The notes below the pieces were generated by a model. It saw only the letters and a program-made list of their open reading frames with translations, did no database searches and was not told the DNA's origin. A program made the translations under genes and the position numbers. DNA of 64,000 nucleotides from Nostoc desertorum CM1-VF14. GTDB lineage: Bacteria; Cyanobacteriota; Cyanobacteriia; Cyanobacteriales; Nostocaceae. Below are positions 19,004-28,098 of the stretch, piece by piece; the first letter of the stretch is position 1; the number at the start of each line of letters is the position of its first letter. Location of the stretch: NCBI GenBank assembly GCA_019359245.1, contig JAHHHR010000033.1:19915-83914 (forward strand), written 5' to 3'.

Positions 19004-19507
19004 ACTAGAAGTCCCTTATGTCGCAATGCTTAGGTTAGAAAAATTCAGAAAAACCCAGAAGCAAAACACAGTCAAAGCTTGTAAAAAATAATCCCAGCAG
19101 AGGCCAGATAACAAGGCCGCCTGCCAGGAAGGTATAGTATATTCTGGCCATGTTTGATTAGGTTAGCGCTTATTTATCAAAAATAATTGCGTATCCCTAA
19201 ATAAGATACCTAAATACTTTGGAAAAGACAGTTAAGAACAGCTACTAAATAGGTTAATTTCCAATTAAACCCAATAATTTATCAAATTAGGAGAAGAGAA
19301 CACGGAAAACTATTTCCCAATGCACCATGTCCAATACTTTTCTATGAGAGGCTGCGCCCTAAGCGTACTCCTAGGTCGAAGCTACGCGTAGCGTCTCTAA
19401 GAGTTGCTATGCCGTAGGCTTTACGGCAAAGCTCAGTATAAGTGCCCTATGCCCCATAATATAAGAAAGCGCTTCACACTTCTTAAATAATCAGCTTTAT
19501 TAGAACA

Positions 19508-21016
19508 ATGGCAAGAGACTTGCGGGGATTCATTAAAATTTTGGAAGAAAGAGGACAATTACGGCGGATTTCAGCTTTAATTGACCCAAATTTAGAAATT
19601 GCTGAGATTTCTAACCGTATGCTGCAAAAAGGTGGCCCAGGATTGTTGTTTGAAAACGTCAAAGGCGCTTCCTTCCCGGTGGCGGTGAATTTGATGGGAA
19701 CTGTGGAAAGGATTTGCTGGGCGATGAATATGCAGCATCCAGAGGAATTGGAAACTCTGGGGAAAAAATTGAGTATGCTGCAACAGCCAAAACCGCCGAA
19801 GAAAATTTCCCAGGCGATAGATTTTGGGAAAGTACTGTTTGATGTCGTGAAAGCGAAACCAGGACGGGACTTTTTCCCGGCTTGTCAGCAAGTTGTGCTT
19901 CAAGGTAATGATTTAGATTTAAATAAGTTGCCTTTAATACGTCCTTATATTGGTGATGCTGGCAAGATTATTACGCTGGGACTGGTAATTACCAAGGATT
20001 GTGAAACTGGTACACCAAATGTAGGTGTGTATCGGTTACAACTACAATCTCAGAATACAATGACGGTTCACTGGTTATCGGTGCGGGGTGGGGCAAGGCA
20101 TTTGCGAAAAGCAGCTGAATGTGGGAAGAAATTAGAAGTTGCGATCGCACTTGGTGTAGATCCTCTAATTATCATGGCAGCTGCCACACCTATACCTGTA
20201 GATTTATCAGAATGGCTGTTTGCTGGATTGTACGGTGGTTCTGGTGTGCAGTTGGCCAAGTGTAAAACCGTCGATTTGGAAGTTCCCGCAGATTCAGAAT
20301 TTGTCTTAGAAGGGACGATTACGCCAGGGGAAGTTTTACCAGATGGGCCATTTGGCGACCACATGGGTTATTACGGCGGCGTTGAGGATTCGCCGTTGAT
20401 CCGCTTTGAGTGTATGACGCATCGGAAAAATCCGATTTACTTAACAACATTTAGCGGTCGTCCACCTAAAGAAGAAGCGATGATGGCGATCGCACTAAAT
20501 CGCATCTATACCCCCATACTGCGACAACAAGTATCAGAAATTGTCGATTTCTTCCTACCAATGGAAGCTTTGAGTTACAAAGCGGCGATTATTTCCATCG
20601 ATAAAGCATATCCGGGACAAGCGCGACGAGCAGCTTTAGCATTTTGGAGTGCTTTACCACAGTTTACATACACAAAATTTGTAATTGTTGTGGATAAAGA
20701 CATAAATATTCGCGATCCGCGTCAAGTGGTGTGGGCGATTAGTTCTAAAGTTGACCCAGTGCGGGATGTCTTTATTTTGCCGAATACGCCTTTTGATACG
20801 TTAGATTTTGCCAGTGAAAAGATTGGCTTAGGTGGACGCATGGGAATTGATGCAACTACAAAGATTCCGCCGGAAACAGACCATGAATGGGGTTTGCCTT
20901 TGGAATCTGACCCAGATGTGGCGGCGATGGTAGAAAGGCGATGGGCGGAATATGGTTTGGCAGAGTTGCAATTAGGAGAAGTAGACCCGAATTTGTTTGG
21001 CTATGATATGAGATAA
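19508..21016 (+). CDS. ubiD: UbiD-family decarboxylase
   Basis: The 502-aa protein is a full-length UbiD-type decarboxylase. It opens with MARDLRGFIKILEERGQLRRI and contains GPGLLFENVKG, LVITKD, the conserved ExxP-type EVLPDGPFGDHMGYYGG block (about residue 276) and the C-terminal GIDATTKI. The enzyme uses prenylated FMN, made by UbiX, to remove the carboxyl of 4-hydroxy-3-polyprenylbenzoate. In cyanobacteria the homologue serves plastoquinone synthesis, which matches the solanesyl diphosphate synthase gene at 37.9-38.8 kb. It stands alone, with repeats upstream. Confidence 0.92.
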   Translation: MARDLRGFIKILEERGQLRRISALIDPNLEIAEISNRMLQKGGPGLLFENVKGASFPVAVNLMGTVERICWAMNMQHPEELETLGKKLSMLQQPKPPKKISQAIDFGKVLFDVVKAKPGRDFFPACQQVVLQGNDLDLNKLPLIRPYIGDAGKIITLGLVITKDCETGTPNVGVYRLQLQSQNTMTVHWLSVRGGARHLRKAAECGKKLEVAIALGVDPLIIMAAATPIPVDLSEWLFAGLYGGSGVQLAKCKTVDLEVPADSEFVLEGTITPGEVLPDGPFGDHMGYYGGVEDSPLIRFECMTHRKNPIYLTTFSGRPPKEEAMMAIALNRIYTPILRQQVSEIVDFFLPMEALSYKAAIISIDKAYPGQARRAALAFWSALPQFTYTKFVIVVDKDINIRDPRQVVWAISSKVDPVRDVFILPNTPFDTLDFASEKIGLGGRMGIDATTKIPPETDHEWGLPLESDPDVAAMVERRWAEYGLAELQLGEVDPNLFGYDMR

Positions 21017-21463
21017 CATGCTAGGTAGAAACTGGCAAAAATCGATGCTGGCTATCAGCTTACACTGAAGTATCCTAGTATTATCAATCATTAAAATATC
21101 TCCTTTACGCCACGAAATTTCCGTGGTGATTTTTTCAGCAATGTTATTCAGTTCAGAGACAACCTCTTCAGAAATATCTGAATCATCTTCAAATTTAAAG
21201 ATGTTTTGGCTCAACTGCTTTGTAGGCAATCGACTATTAATAAACTTTGAGTACACATCATGTAGTTGTGTTTCATCCATCTGCGTAGGCGTATCCCGTC
21301 GTAGACATCGCAGGGCTAAATTTTGTAAAATTAGGAGTGTTATTACAGTACTAAAATCCCTTTTATAGAACTGTGTTACAAAGTTAGCCCTAATTTGTTT
21401 GGGTAGATTATGAGATAGAAATAAGGCTCCAATTTTAGATACTGAGGCAAAAAACTTGAGCAA
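21017..21463 (-). pseudogene. Decayed TauD/TfdA-type Fe(II)/2OG dioxygenase fragment
   Basis: The 163-codon frame ending near 20972 has one recognisable block, ISWRKGDILMIDNTRILQ. This matches the WxxGDLLMIDNxRxxHGR motif of TauD/SyrP-like dioxygenases, but the metal-binding His (H of HGR) is missing and the sequence after it does not follow the family. The first half contains a dispersed repeat translated as RCLRRDTPT (about 21280-21312). The length is half that of the family, and the N-terminal HxD metal motif is not seen. I regard it as a remnant; a divergent short protein cannot be excluded. Confidence 0.55.
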
Positions 21464-21466
21464 ACT

Positions 21467-22006
21467 ATGACAATAAAAGTTAAAAATCCAGCATCAAATT
21501 TAGTGATAAGATTGGCATTCAGTTGTATTAGTGTCATACTCAATAGTGGCATAGCTCATCAAATAGCTTTAGCGAAATCAATTAATCCACAAAAGTGCGA
21601 TATTTTTGCTTACGTCACCGATACAGATCCGCAAGGTTTAAATGTGCGGAGTGGTGCAAGTACAAATAACACGATTCTAGGGCAAATCCCCATCAACGAA
21701 ACAGTTCAGGTTATTGGTGCTGCTAGAAATTGGGTACAGATTACTAATGCTAGCGATGGTTTTCAAGGAACTGGATGGGTATCCGTGCCAAAGTTAAGAC
21801 TAACAACCCGGGGCTATGGAACTAATAGCGTGGATTTATATGCTAGTACCAATCAACAAAGCCTAAAAGTGCGAAGAATTCCTGCTAATACGGTTGTTAA
21901 GTTGTTAGGCTGTCAGGGAGATTGGGCGCAGGTGGAATATCAAGGTGTTAAAGGTTGGTTGACAAGGAAAGATCAATGTGGTGCAGCTCTTACTACTTGT
22001 TCTTAA
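21467..22006 (+). CDS. Secreted protein with two bacterial SH3 domains
   Basis: The 179-aa product has a signal-peptide-like N-terminus (to about residue 36, ending near IALAKS). Two SH3b-type repeats follow: GLNVRSGASTNNTILGQIP...NWVQIT...GTGWVSVPKL, then LKVRRIPANTVVKLLGCQGDWAQVEYQGVKGWLTR. Paired Cys residues in the second domain suggest a disulfide. SH3b domains usually bind peptidoglycan peptides, so a periplasmic wall-binding role is likely. No enzyme domain is attached. Confidence 0.8.
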   Translation: MTIKVKNPASNLVIRLAFSCISVILNSGIAHQIALAKSINPQKCDIFAYVTDTDPQGLNVRSGASTNNTILGQIPINETVQVIGAARNWVQITNASDGFQGTGWVSVPKLRLTTRGYGTNSVDLYASTNQQSLKVRRIPANTVVKLLGCQGDWAQVEYQGVKGWLTRKDQCGAALTTCS

Positions 22007-22277
22007 AACCCCTCCCCGCTCTTCGAGAGGCGGGACTAGAGTCGGGGATGAAGTTTGGGTTGGAGTTTTGATTTTGGATCATTAGCGCGATTGGTGATTA
22101 GCTAATATTTCATGTATTATTCCCAGCGATGCCTACGGCGGTAAACTACGCACTCTCCCAACTCTTTAAAACTCTGGCATAATCAGATATGGCTGCACCT
22201 AAAAAGCTAATTGAAAGGTTTACGCCAACTGGATATTTTAATAGAATAATCTCATCAACAGATTCGCAGAAATATAA

Positions 22278-23894
22278 ATGGACTGGATTACACTACTGCG
22301 ATCGCTACAATCTGATTTTATTAAAAGGTTAGCATCTGGTTGTCTGCTTCATTGTGAAACAGAAGGTCAATATAGTGAATTAACTATAATCTCTGGAGAA
22401 AGGTTAAGGGCACTACGGGAATTTTGCTGGCTGATGGCTGAGAAATATAAACGTGTTTTACCAGTCCGTGACGTTTTTATTAGCTATCTCAAAGGGAAGT
22501 TGGGTGAGGAAGTTGTCAAAGAACGTTTAGCTGATTTTATTACCGAAGTTGATTATGAAAAGCGATTCGGCGGCGATGGCAATATAGATTTTACCTTGAC
22601 TTCTGACCCATCTATTGGTATCGAGGTTAAATCTCGTCACGGTCGGATTGATAGAGTTAGATGGTCAATCAGTTCTGAAGAAGTTGAAAAAAATGCAGTT
22701 GTAGTTTGCATTTTGATTCAAGAAGATGTAAGTGAAGCACAATCTGAGTATCATCTTTTTTTGGCTGGCTTTCTCCCAACCCGGATGATTAAGTTGAAGA
22801 CTGGTAAAATTTCATTTGGCATAGAACAATTACTGTATGGTGGTGGTTTATGGTGTTATCTAGAACAGTTACAATCTTCTATAAATAATTCTAGGCAACA
22901 ATCATCAATTCACAAATATTTTCCGAAACAAGAAATTCTATCTAAGCCAACTATTAATCAGGTGTTCAAATCTTCTTTTAAAGCCGAATATAGCGATGAA
23001 GATTTAAATATATTTTATGTAAAATTAGGCGATGAATGTTTTGAAAAAGGAGAATATACAAATGCGATCGCTAACTATAACCAAGCCTTACAAGTCAAAT
23101 CTAGTGACATTAATTTATATTATAAACGAGGTTTAGCTTACTATCAAGTAGGCGATTATGAAGCTGCGATCGCAGATTATTCTCAGGCAATCCAGATGAA
23201 TCTTCATGATGCTAAATCTTACAATAAACGAGGTTTAGCTCTGTCTCAACTGGGAAGATTAGAAGAAGCAATTAATGATTATAGCGAGGCTATCAGAATT
23301 AACCCTAATGTTGCCGTAGCTTATAAAAACCGGGCTGAAGCTCGTTCTCACGTAGGAGATAATCAGGGAGCAATTGAAGATTATACCCAGGCTATTAAAA
23401 TTAACCCCCATTATGCTGATACTTATAAAAATCGTGGGATTGCTCGTTATTTATTAAGCTCTCAACCGGGATTTCCTCAAGCAATTAAGATTAATCCTAA
23501 AGATGCCATAGCTTATAAAAAACGTGGTAATGCTCGTTCTGACTTAGGAGATTTTGAAGGAGCAATTGAAGATTATACTCAAGCAATACAGATTAATTCA
23601 AATTATGCTGATGCTTATTATAATCGTGGTAATGTTCGCTCTGACTTAGGAGATTTTGAAGGAGCAATTGAAGATTATACTCAGACAATACAGATTAATT
23701 CAAATTATGCCGATGCTTATTATAATCGTGGCAATATCCGTTTAGAAATAGCCGATAAACAGGGAGCAATTGAAGATTTTCAAAAAGCGGCAGACATATA
23801 TCGTAAAGAAGGTAAGCTAGAAGCACTCAAAGATACACGAGAAATTATATTAGATTTACAAATAGAAGAATCATTAGATATTTTAAATTTCTAA
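22278..23894 (+). CDS. PD-(D/E)XK nuclease-like domain fused to TPR array
   Basis: The N-terminal about 200 residues contain GGDGNIDFTLTSDPSIGIEVKSR (Asp near 99, then E-x-K in IEVKSR near 114-118). This arrangement fits the PD-(D/E)XK restriction-endonuclease fold, followed by VVVCILI, a typical next strand. After a linker, residues about 245-510 are seven or so TPR units (for example YADAYYNRGNVRSDLGDFEGAIEDY). One unit near residue 393 is shortened (RYLLSSQPGFPQAIK), and two adjacent units are nearly identical over 102 bp, showing recent copying. No signal peptide. No methyltransferase lies nearby, so it is not an ordinary restriction enzyme. The nuclease call rests on motif reading and needs profile support. 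Confidence 0.7.
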   Translation: MDWITLLRSLQSDFIKRLASGCLLHCETEGQYSELTIISGERLRALREFCWLMAEKYKRVLPVRDVFISYLKGKLGEEVVKERLADFITEVDYEKRFGGDGNIDFTLTSDPSIGIEVKSRHGRIDRVRWSISSEEVEKNAVVVCILIQEDVSEAQSEYHLFLAGFLPTRMIKLKTGKISFGIEQLLYGGGLWCYLEQLQSSINNSRQQSSIHKYFPKQEILSKPTINQVFKSSFKAEYSDEDLNIFYVKLGDECFEKGEYTNAIANYNQALQVKSSDINLYYKRGLAYYQVGDYEAAIADYSQAIQMNLHDAKSYNKRGLALSQLGRLEEAINDYSEAIRINPNVAVAYKNRAEARSHVGDNQGAIEDYTQAIKINPHYADTYKNRGIARYLLSSQPGFPQAIKINPKDAIAYKKRGNARSDLGDFEGAIEDYTQAIQINSNYADAYYNRGNVRSDLGDFEGAIEDYTQTIQINSNYADAYYNRGNIRLEIADKQGAIEDFQKAADIYRKEGKLEALKDTREIILDLQIEESLDILNF

Positions 23895-24023
23895 AAAATT
23901 AATCAATGCAGATAAATGGCAATTTTAAATTATTCCTAAGAACCCCGACAACTTTTACAAAGTCGGGGTTCTAACTTTTTAGTTGGACTCAGAAAAATTG
24001 GTTTGAGTGCTTATTTACCTAGC

Positions 24024-25961
24024 TCACAATATGGTTCCGGTTTCTTTCAAATAAACCCGTGTAAATGGTTCATTTTCAGTTAGAGTATAATCTTCAATCA
24101 ACCCTCTGCGACGGATAGAAATGTCGTTGCCTTTTCTAATCACCACAGTAGAACCATCAAAGACATCCCGCACTAGCATCATCTCAGTTTCGCTGGGATT
24201 ATCCAAAACTACCATATTACTACTCCGGTAAAACATACCCTCTTCATCTAGGATGTCTCCCGTATACTCGGCAATCAACAAATCAAGTTTTGGATGACGC
24301 AGCAAAGTTTGGACGTTGCTATTGTAATCTTTACTTAATACTTTTTTAGACCGATTTACAAAAACTGCATCACGACAAACAGCGCCTATTATCCAGTTGG
24401 GATGTTGCAAAAGAATATGGTCAATGGTTTCTTGCAATTCTTCAACTGAGATTTTATTAAAGGTAATAATTGGTATCCTAGCGTCTGTACCCGACTCAAA
24501 AAAGGTTTCTAAAATATGAGAAGGCACATCAACACTTTCACCTTCAGAAGGTTTAAGATGCATTAAAACGCCTGGTGCAGCGTTGATTTCCAAAATGGCA
24601 AAGTTACTCGACTTCCAAGATTCTGAGAGACTTTTGGTCATGACATCAATACCAAGGCAAGTCAACTGGAAGTGTTGAGCAATATCTTGTGCCAAGATAA
24701 TATTGTCATCATGAACCGTCTGCGTTGCATCGATGCTCATACCACCAGCAGAAAGATTGGCAACTTTACGAAGGTAAACAGTGCGTCCCTTCTCAATAAC
24801 GCTATCCAATGATAAGCGTTGTTCCTCTAGGTAGAGTTCCATCGCTTCATCTATTTGAATTTTACTCATCGGCGAGGTAGGTGTATCTAAACGTGCAGGT
24901 TTGCGGTTTTCTAGGCGGATTAATTCTGCAAGCGTTAAATAACCATCACCAACAACCGATGCTGGACGGCGTTCTGTAGCAGCGACAAATCTGCCATTGA
25001 CACACAACAAGCGAAAATCTGATCCAGAAATACTTTTCTCAACAATTATCCGAGTTAACTGATCTTCGGGAATCGCTGCCAGTGCCCTATTATAAGCAGC
25101 TACCAGTTCTTTTGAGTCCTGCACATCAGCCGTAACGCCAATTCCTTTGTGGCCTACCACTGGCTTAACTGCCACTGGGTAGCCAATTTGTCTTGCTGCT
25201 GCCAAGGCTTCCTTTTCAGAGAAAACGATATCGCCTTCAGGGACTGGAAAACCCAAACTTTTTAAAAATGCCTTGCAATCATCTTTACGGGTAGTAAACT
25301 CCGAATCTAGATGGCTATCACAGTTAAATGTTGTTGCTACCCCCCGGACGTGTTTTTTTCCTAAACCGTATTGCATTAATCCTTCTTCCCATAAATAAAA
25401 GGTAGGAATACCTTTTTCATAGGCTGTTCGCAATAGGGCGTAAACTGTGGGCCCACCATAGACAGATGCGCGAAATCTATTTTGCAGCTTCACCAAGTGT
25501 TCATCAAAGGGAAAATCTTCGTCTTGGGTAATAGCTTCAAACCAATCCCAAACAAAATAAACTACCTCTCTAGTTGTGCGTTCATGTAGTGATTGGACGC
25601 TAATTCGCACAAAATCTGGATATGGCTTGACACTCCAATGGTTAAGGTGCAAATCCATGTCCAGTTTTGCAACTTCGGACACAACTTGGGCAAAGAGATG
25701 AGCATAAGATTCGTAACTTTGGTCGCTTAGATTTCGATAGCGATGCCTCTCGACAAGCCGCTCCGCGTCTGTGCCAATCCTTGCAACATAATCTTCAATG
25801 GGCAAAGGCTTTCTAGAGTCAACTAGAGCAAAGTCAAATACTAGCGCCCCTATATCTAAATAGGGGTTGGGCCCAATATAATGTTTAAAGTTGAAAATAT
25901 CGAATACATCCGTTCTTCTAGCATTAACGCGGACTAAATCACTGCTTTTTTGTAGAACCAT
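24024..25961 (-). CDS. cphA2: Cyanophycin synthetase, short CphA2 type
   Basis: The protein (645 aa) starts like cyanophycin synthetases and contains the ATP-grasp domain: VPEGDIVFSEKEALAAARQIGYPVAVKP, GHKGIGVTADV and RIIVEKSISGSDFRLLCVNGRFVAA. The C-terminal Mur-ligase-like half of CphA1 (about 870-900 aa in total) is reduced: no GTNGKTT P-loop is present. This is the architecture of CphA2 of nitrogen-fixing cyanobacteria. That enzyme joins beta-aspartyl-arginine dipeptides into cyanophycin using one ATP site, recycling degradation products. Cyanophycinase lies 0.9 kb away on the opposite strand. Residues about 61-73 look like a dispersed-repeat insertion. Confidence 0.88.
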   Translation of the reverse strand: MVLQKSSDLVRVNARRTDVFDIFNFKHYIGPNPYLDIGALVFDFALVDSRKPLPIEDYVARIGTDAERLVERHRYRNLSDQSYESYAHLFAQVVSEVAKLDMDLHLNHWSVKPYPDFVRISVQSLHERTTREVVYFVWDWFEAITQDEDFPFDEHLVKLQNRFRASVYGGPTVYALLRTAYEKGIPTFYLWEEGLMQYGLGKKHVRGVATTFNCDSHLDSEFTTRKDDCKAFLKSLGFPVPEGDIVFSEKEALAAARQIGYPVAVKPVVGHKGIGVTADVQDSKELVAAYNRALAAIPEDQLTRIIVEKSISGSDFRLLCVNGRFVAATERRPASVVGDGYLTLAELIRLENRKPARLDTPTSPMSKIQIDEAMELYLEEQRLSLDSVIEKGRTVYLRKVANLSAGGMSIDATQTVHDDNIILAQDIAQHFQLTCLGIDVMTKSLSESWKSSNFAILEINAAPGVLMHLKPSEGESVDVPSHILETFFESGTDARIPIITFNKISVEELQETIDHILLQHPNWIIGAVCRDAVFVNRSKKVLSKDYNSNVQTLLRHPKLDLLIAEYTGDILDEEGMFYRSSNMVVLDNPSETEMMLVRDVFDGSTVVIRKGNDISIRRRGLIEDYTLTENEPFTRVYLKETGTIL

Positions 25962-26251
25962 TGATTACAAACCTTTGGCTAAACACCCTGAAATTTTGAT
26001 GCTGAGTTATGGTTACTCAGACTTATTGATTGTAGATTGATTGAGATTAATTTTGGAGAGTGATGGCAATAGCCATTGATCTAATCAGAACTTACATTAA
26101 CCCTATTAGTAAGCATTTTCAACTATCTCAAGGCATAATTAAATTTCCCTACTTCAGCAAACGAAAAGTATAGTCACTTCATCCTCATGAATAGTCAAAG
26201 TTATAACCTTTGAAAGGTACAACACCCACATAAGAATTGGTATAAATAAAT
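25962..26251. promoter_or_regulatory. Divergent spacer between cphA2 and a small conserved gene
   Basis: About 290 bp of AT-rich DNA separates divergent starts and should contain both promoters. I looked for an NtcA site (GTA-N8-TAC) and found no convincing match. Confidence 0.4.
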
Positions 26252-26482
26252 ATGCGGTATTTAAAAGACAGCAAAGTTATGAATAGCACAGAAGCTACTC
26301 TAAGAGATGAAATTCGAGAACTTGCTGAGGAAGCTTTTCACCAAAAGCTGATCTCTGGGCATGGTGATGGCCCGGACATAAATGAGTATCAAATTGTTTA
26401 CCAAGGCAAACCCAGGCATCTCCCACTAGAACAAGCACGTTTTTTCTTAACTAACTTGCTTTACAGAAGTCGCATTCATTAG
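26252..26482 (+). CDS. Small conserved hypothetical protein (76 aa) in cyanophycin locus
   Basis: I do not recognise a domain. The product is soluble, acidic in its first half (EATLRDEIRELAEEAFHQ) and ends basic (LLYRSRIH). An internal ATG (26279, MNSTEATLRDE) may be the real start, since neither start has a clear RBS. Its place between cphA2 and the cyanophycinase gene, on the cyanophycinase strand, suggests a link to cyanophycin turnover, which is inference only. Confidence 0.6.
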   Translation: MRYLKDSKVMNSTEATLRDEIRELAEEAFHQKLISGHGDGPDINEYQIVYQGKPRHLPLEQARFFLTNLLYRSRIH

Positions 26483-26885
26483 GGCTTAGTACCAGATATC
26501 TAATTGCACTTAGTTAGAGTTAATACCAATTATTAAATTGCGCGATAAACTTTTAATCGGCAATTAATAATATGTTAACAATGCCTCTAGAAAATCTCTC
26601 TAGAGGCAGTTAATATGTGGATTTTATTAATTCAAAAAAATAATTTTGAGAATAGTTATTTTTTTTGTCATGTTCTGGGAAAATCTCTTCGTTTCATTGC
26701 GATGTCTAATGACAAGCTAGCTACTTCTCTACGAGACGCTACGCGTAGCTTGCTTCTCCCTAGGAGTATGCGTCTACGCAAACTATAACCCTACGTTCTA
26801 TCAAGTGATCTACCAAAGGGATGATTTGATAGTTGAATTGTCATGATTTAGTAAAGTCTATTAACTTACATCAGGAAGCATCATC
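26483..26885. other. Spacer before cyanophycinase with hairpin and dispersed repeat
   Basis: A hairpin TGCCTCTAGAAAATCTCTCTAGAGGCA-type inverted repeat lies at about 26582-26608 (arms CTCTAGA-rich). A dispersed palindromic repeat (GAGACGCTACGCGTAGC and a GTCTACGC tail) lies at about 26730-26785. No gene seen. Confidence 0.5.
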
Positions 26886-27725
26886 GTGGAAAATAATACC
26901 AAACGGCAGTTAGTAATTATTGGGGGAGCTGAGGACAAGGAAGGAGATTCCCTAATTCTGCGGGACTTTGTGCGTCGTGCTGGGGGTACGAAGGCGTACA
27001 TTGTAATTATGACGGCGGCGACAGAATTACCAAGAGAAGTGGGAGAAAATTATATTAGAGTTTTTGAGCGGCTCGGAGCTGAGAATGTTCGCATTCTTGA
27101 TACAGAAACCCGCGAAGATGCATCTTCATCTACCGCATTGGAAGCAATTAATAAATCAACTGGAGTATTTTTTACTGGGGGAGACCAAGCTCGCATCACC
27201 GACATCCTCAAGGGTACCGAAATAGATAAGGCGATTCATCAACGATTCTCTGAAGGTGTAGTTATCGCAGGTACAAGCGCCGGTGCTGCTGTGATGCCAG
27301 ATAAAATGATAGTGGAGGGTGATTCGCAGACAAACCCTCGGATTGAAACTGTCGAAATGGGTCCCGGTCTAGGCTTTTTACCAGGAGTGGTAATTGACCA
27401 GCACTTTTCTCAGCGTGGACGCTTGGGACGCTTAATTTCAGCTTTAATATTAGAACCTGCTGTTTTGGGATTCGGTATTGACGAGAATACCGCTATGGTA
27501 GTCACAGATAATCAAATTGAAGTAATTGGTGAAGGTGCGGTTACGATTGTTGATGAATCAGAGGCTACATATAACAATATGGGCGAAATTTTGAAGGATG
27601 AGCCTTTGGCGATTTGCGGAGCAAAGCTTCATATTTTGCCACATGGCTTTAAATTTGACTTGAAGACCCGCCAGCCTATCCTAAATAATGGCTCTGTGGC
27701 CAATGTTTCTGTACCTGTTGGTTGA
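26886..27725 (+). CDS. cphB: Cyanophycinase
   Basis: The 279-aa protein is a peptidase-family-S51 cyanophycinase: QLVIIGGAEDKEGD at the N-terminus, FTGGDQARI near residue 98, and the nucleophile Ser in AGTSAGAAVMP near residue 133. DQHFSQRGRLGRLISA follows. It cuts cyanophycin granules to beta-aspartyl-arginine, the dipeptide that CphA2 can reuse. Starts at GTG 26886 with AGGAAGC upstream. Length is normal for cytoplasmic CphB. Gene order here (cphA2 divergent, small ORF, cphB) differs from the usual tight cphB-cphA operon. Confidence 0.93.
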   Translation: MENNTKRQLVIIGGAEDKEGDSLILRDFVRRAGGTKAYIVIMTAATELPREVGENYIRVFERLGAENVRILDTETREDASSSTALEAINKSTGVFFTGGDQARITDILKGTEIDKAIHQRFSEGVVIAGTSAGAAVMPDKMIVEGDSQTNPRIETVEMGPGLGFLPGVVIDQHFSQRGRLGRLISALILEPAVLGFGIDENTAMVVTDNQIEVIGEGAVTIVDESEATYNNMGEILKDEPLAICGAKLHILPHGFKFDLKTRQPILNNGSVANVSVPVG

Positions 27726-28098
27726 ATCAATACCTAGCTTTGAGCAGGTGCGTTTAACTTGAATAAATAATTAATACCTGTAGATTAGTGACATTTATCT
27801 CTTGAATATCCTCCCAATTACTCTCAGAAATAGGGGGCATAGCCCCCCATTTTCAGGAGAAAAGGGGGGATTAATTATTAATAAGCGATCGCAGCCATGA
27901 TTGTAAAATACTTATATTTATTTATACACAAATCTTATAACTGGTTAGCTAAATCTCAAAGTAAGTTCAACGAGTCACATGGTGTCTGCCCGTTCCCAAC
28001 CTCTGGTAAGCCTACCCTGTAGCAAACCAGGCTGATGAAAGATACATTCTGGTTTTGGGAACACTAAATTTACCACCAGACTTAACAGGAAGGGGTTG
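27726..28098. terminator. Spacer with GGGGGC hairpin after cphB
   Basis: At about 27834-27870, AGGGGGCATAGCCCCCC and a second GGGGGG run can form hairpins, a common Nostoc repeat that may act as the cphB terminator. No gene seen in the rest. Confidence 0.45.

Larger units (their letters stand above)
18434..19507. other. 1.07-kb spacer filled with repeats
   Basis: No gene seen. From left to right it holds: a CCCCTCCCCGC / CTACGGTGTACACACAA repeat at about 18580-18660; a MITE-like element at 18692-18905; the palindrome family copy at 18945-19003; and dispersed palindromic repeats at about 19345-19435 (AAGCTACGCGTAGCGTCTC and relatives). The last 70 bp probably hold the ubiD promoter. Confidence 0.6.

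Noticed and set aside
26820..26885. NtcA site before cyanophycinase
   Set aside because: GTA occurs at about 26850, but the following TAC is not at the required 8-bp spacing.
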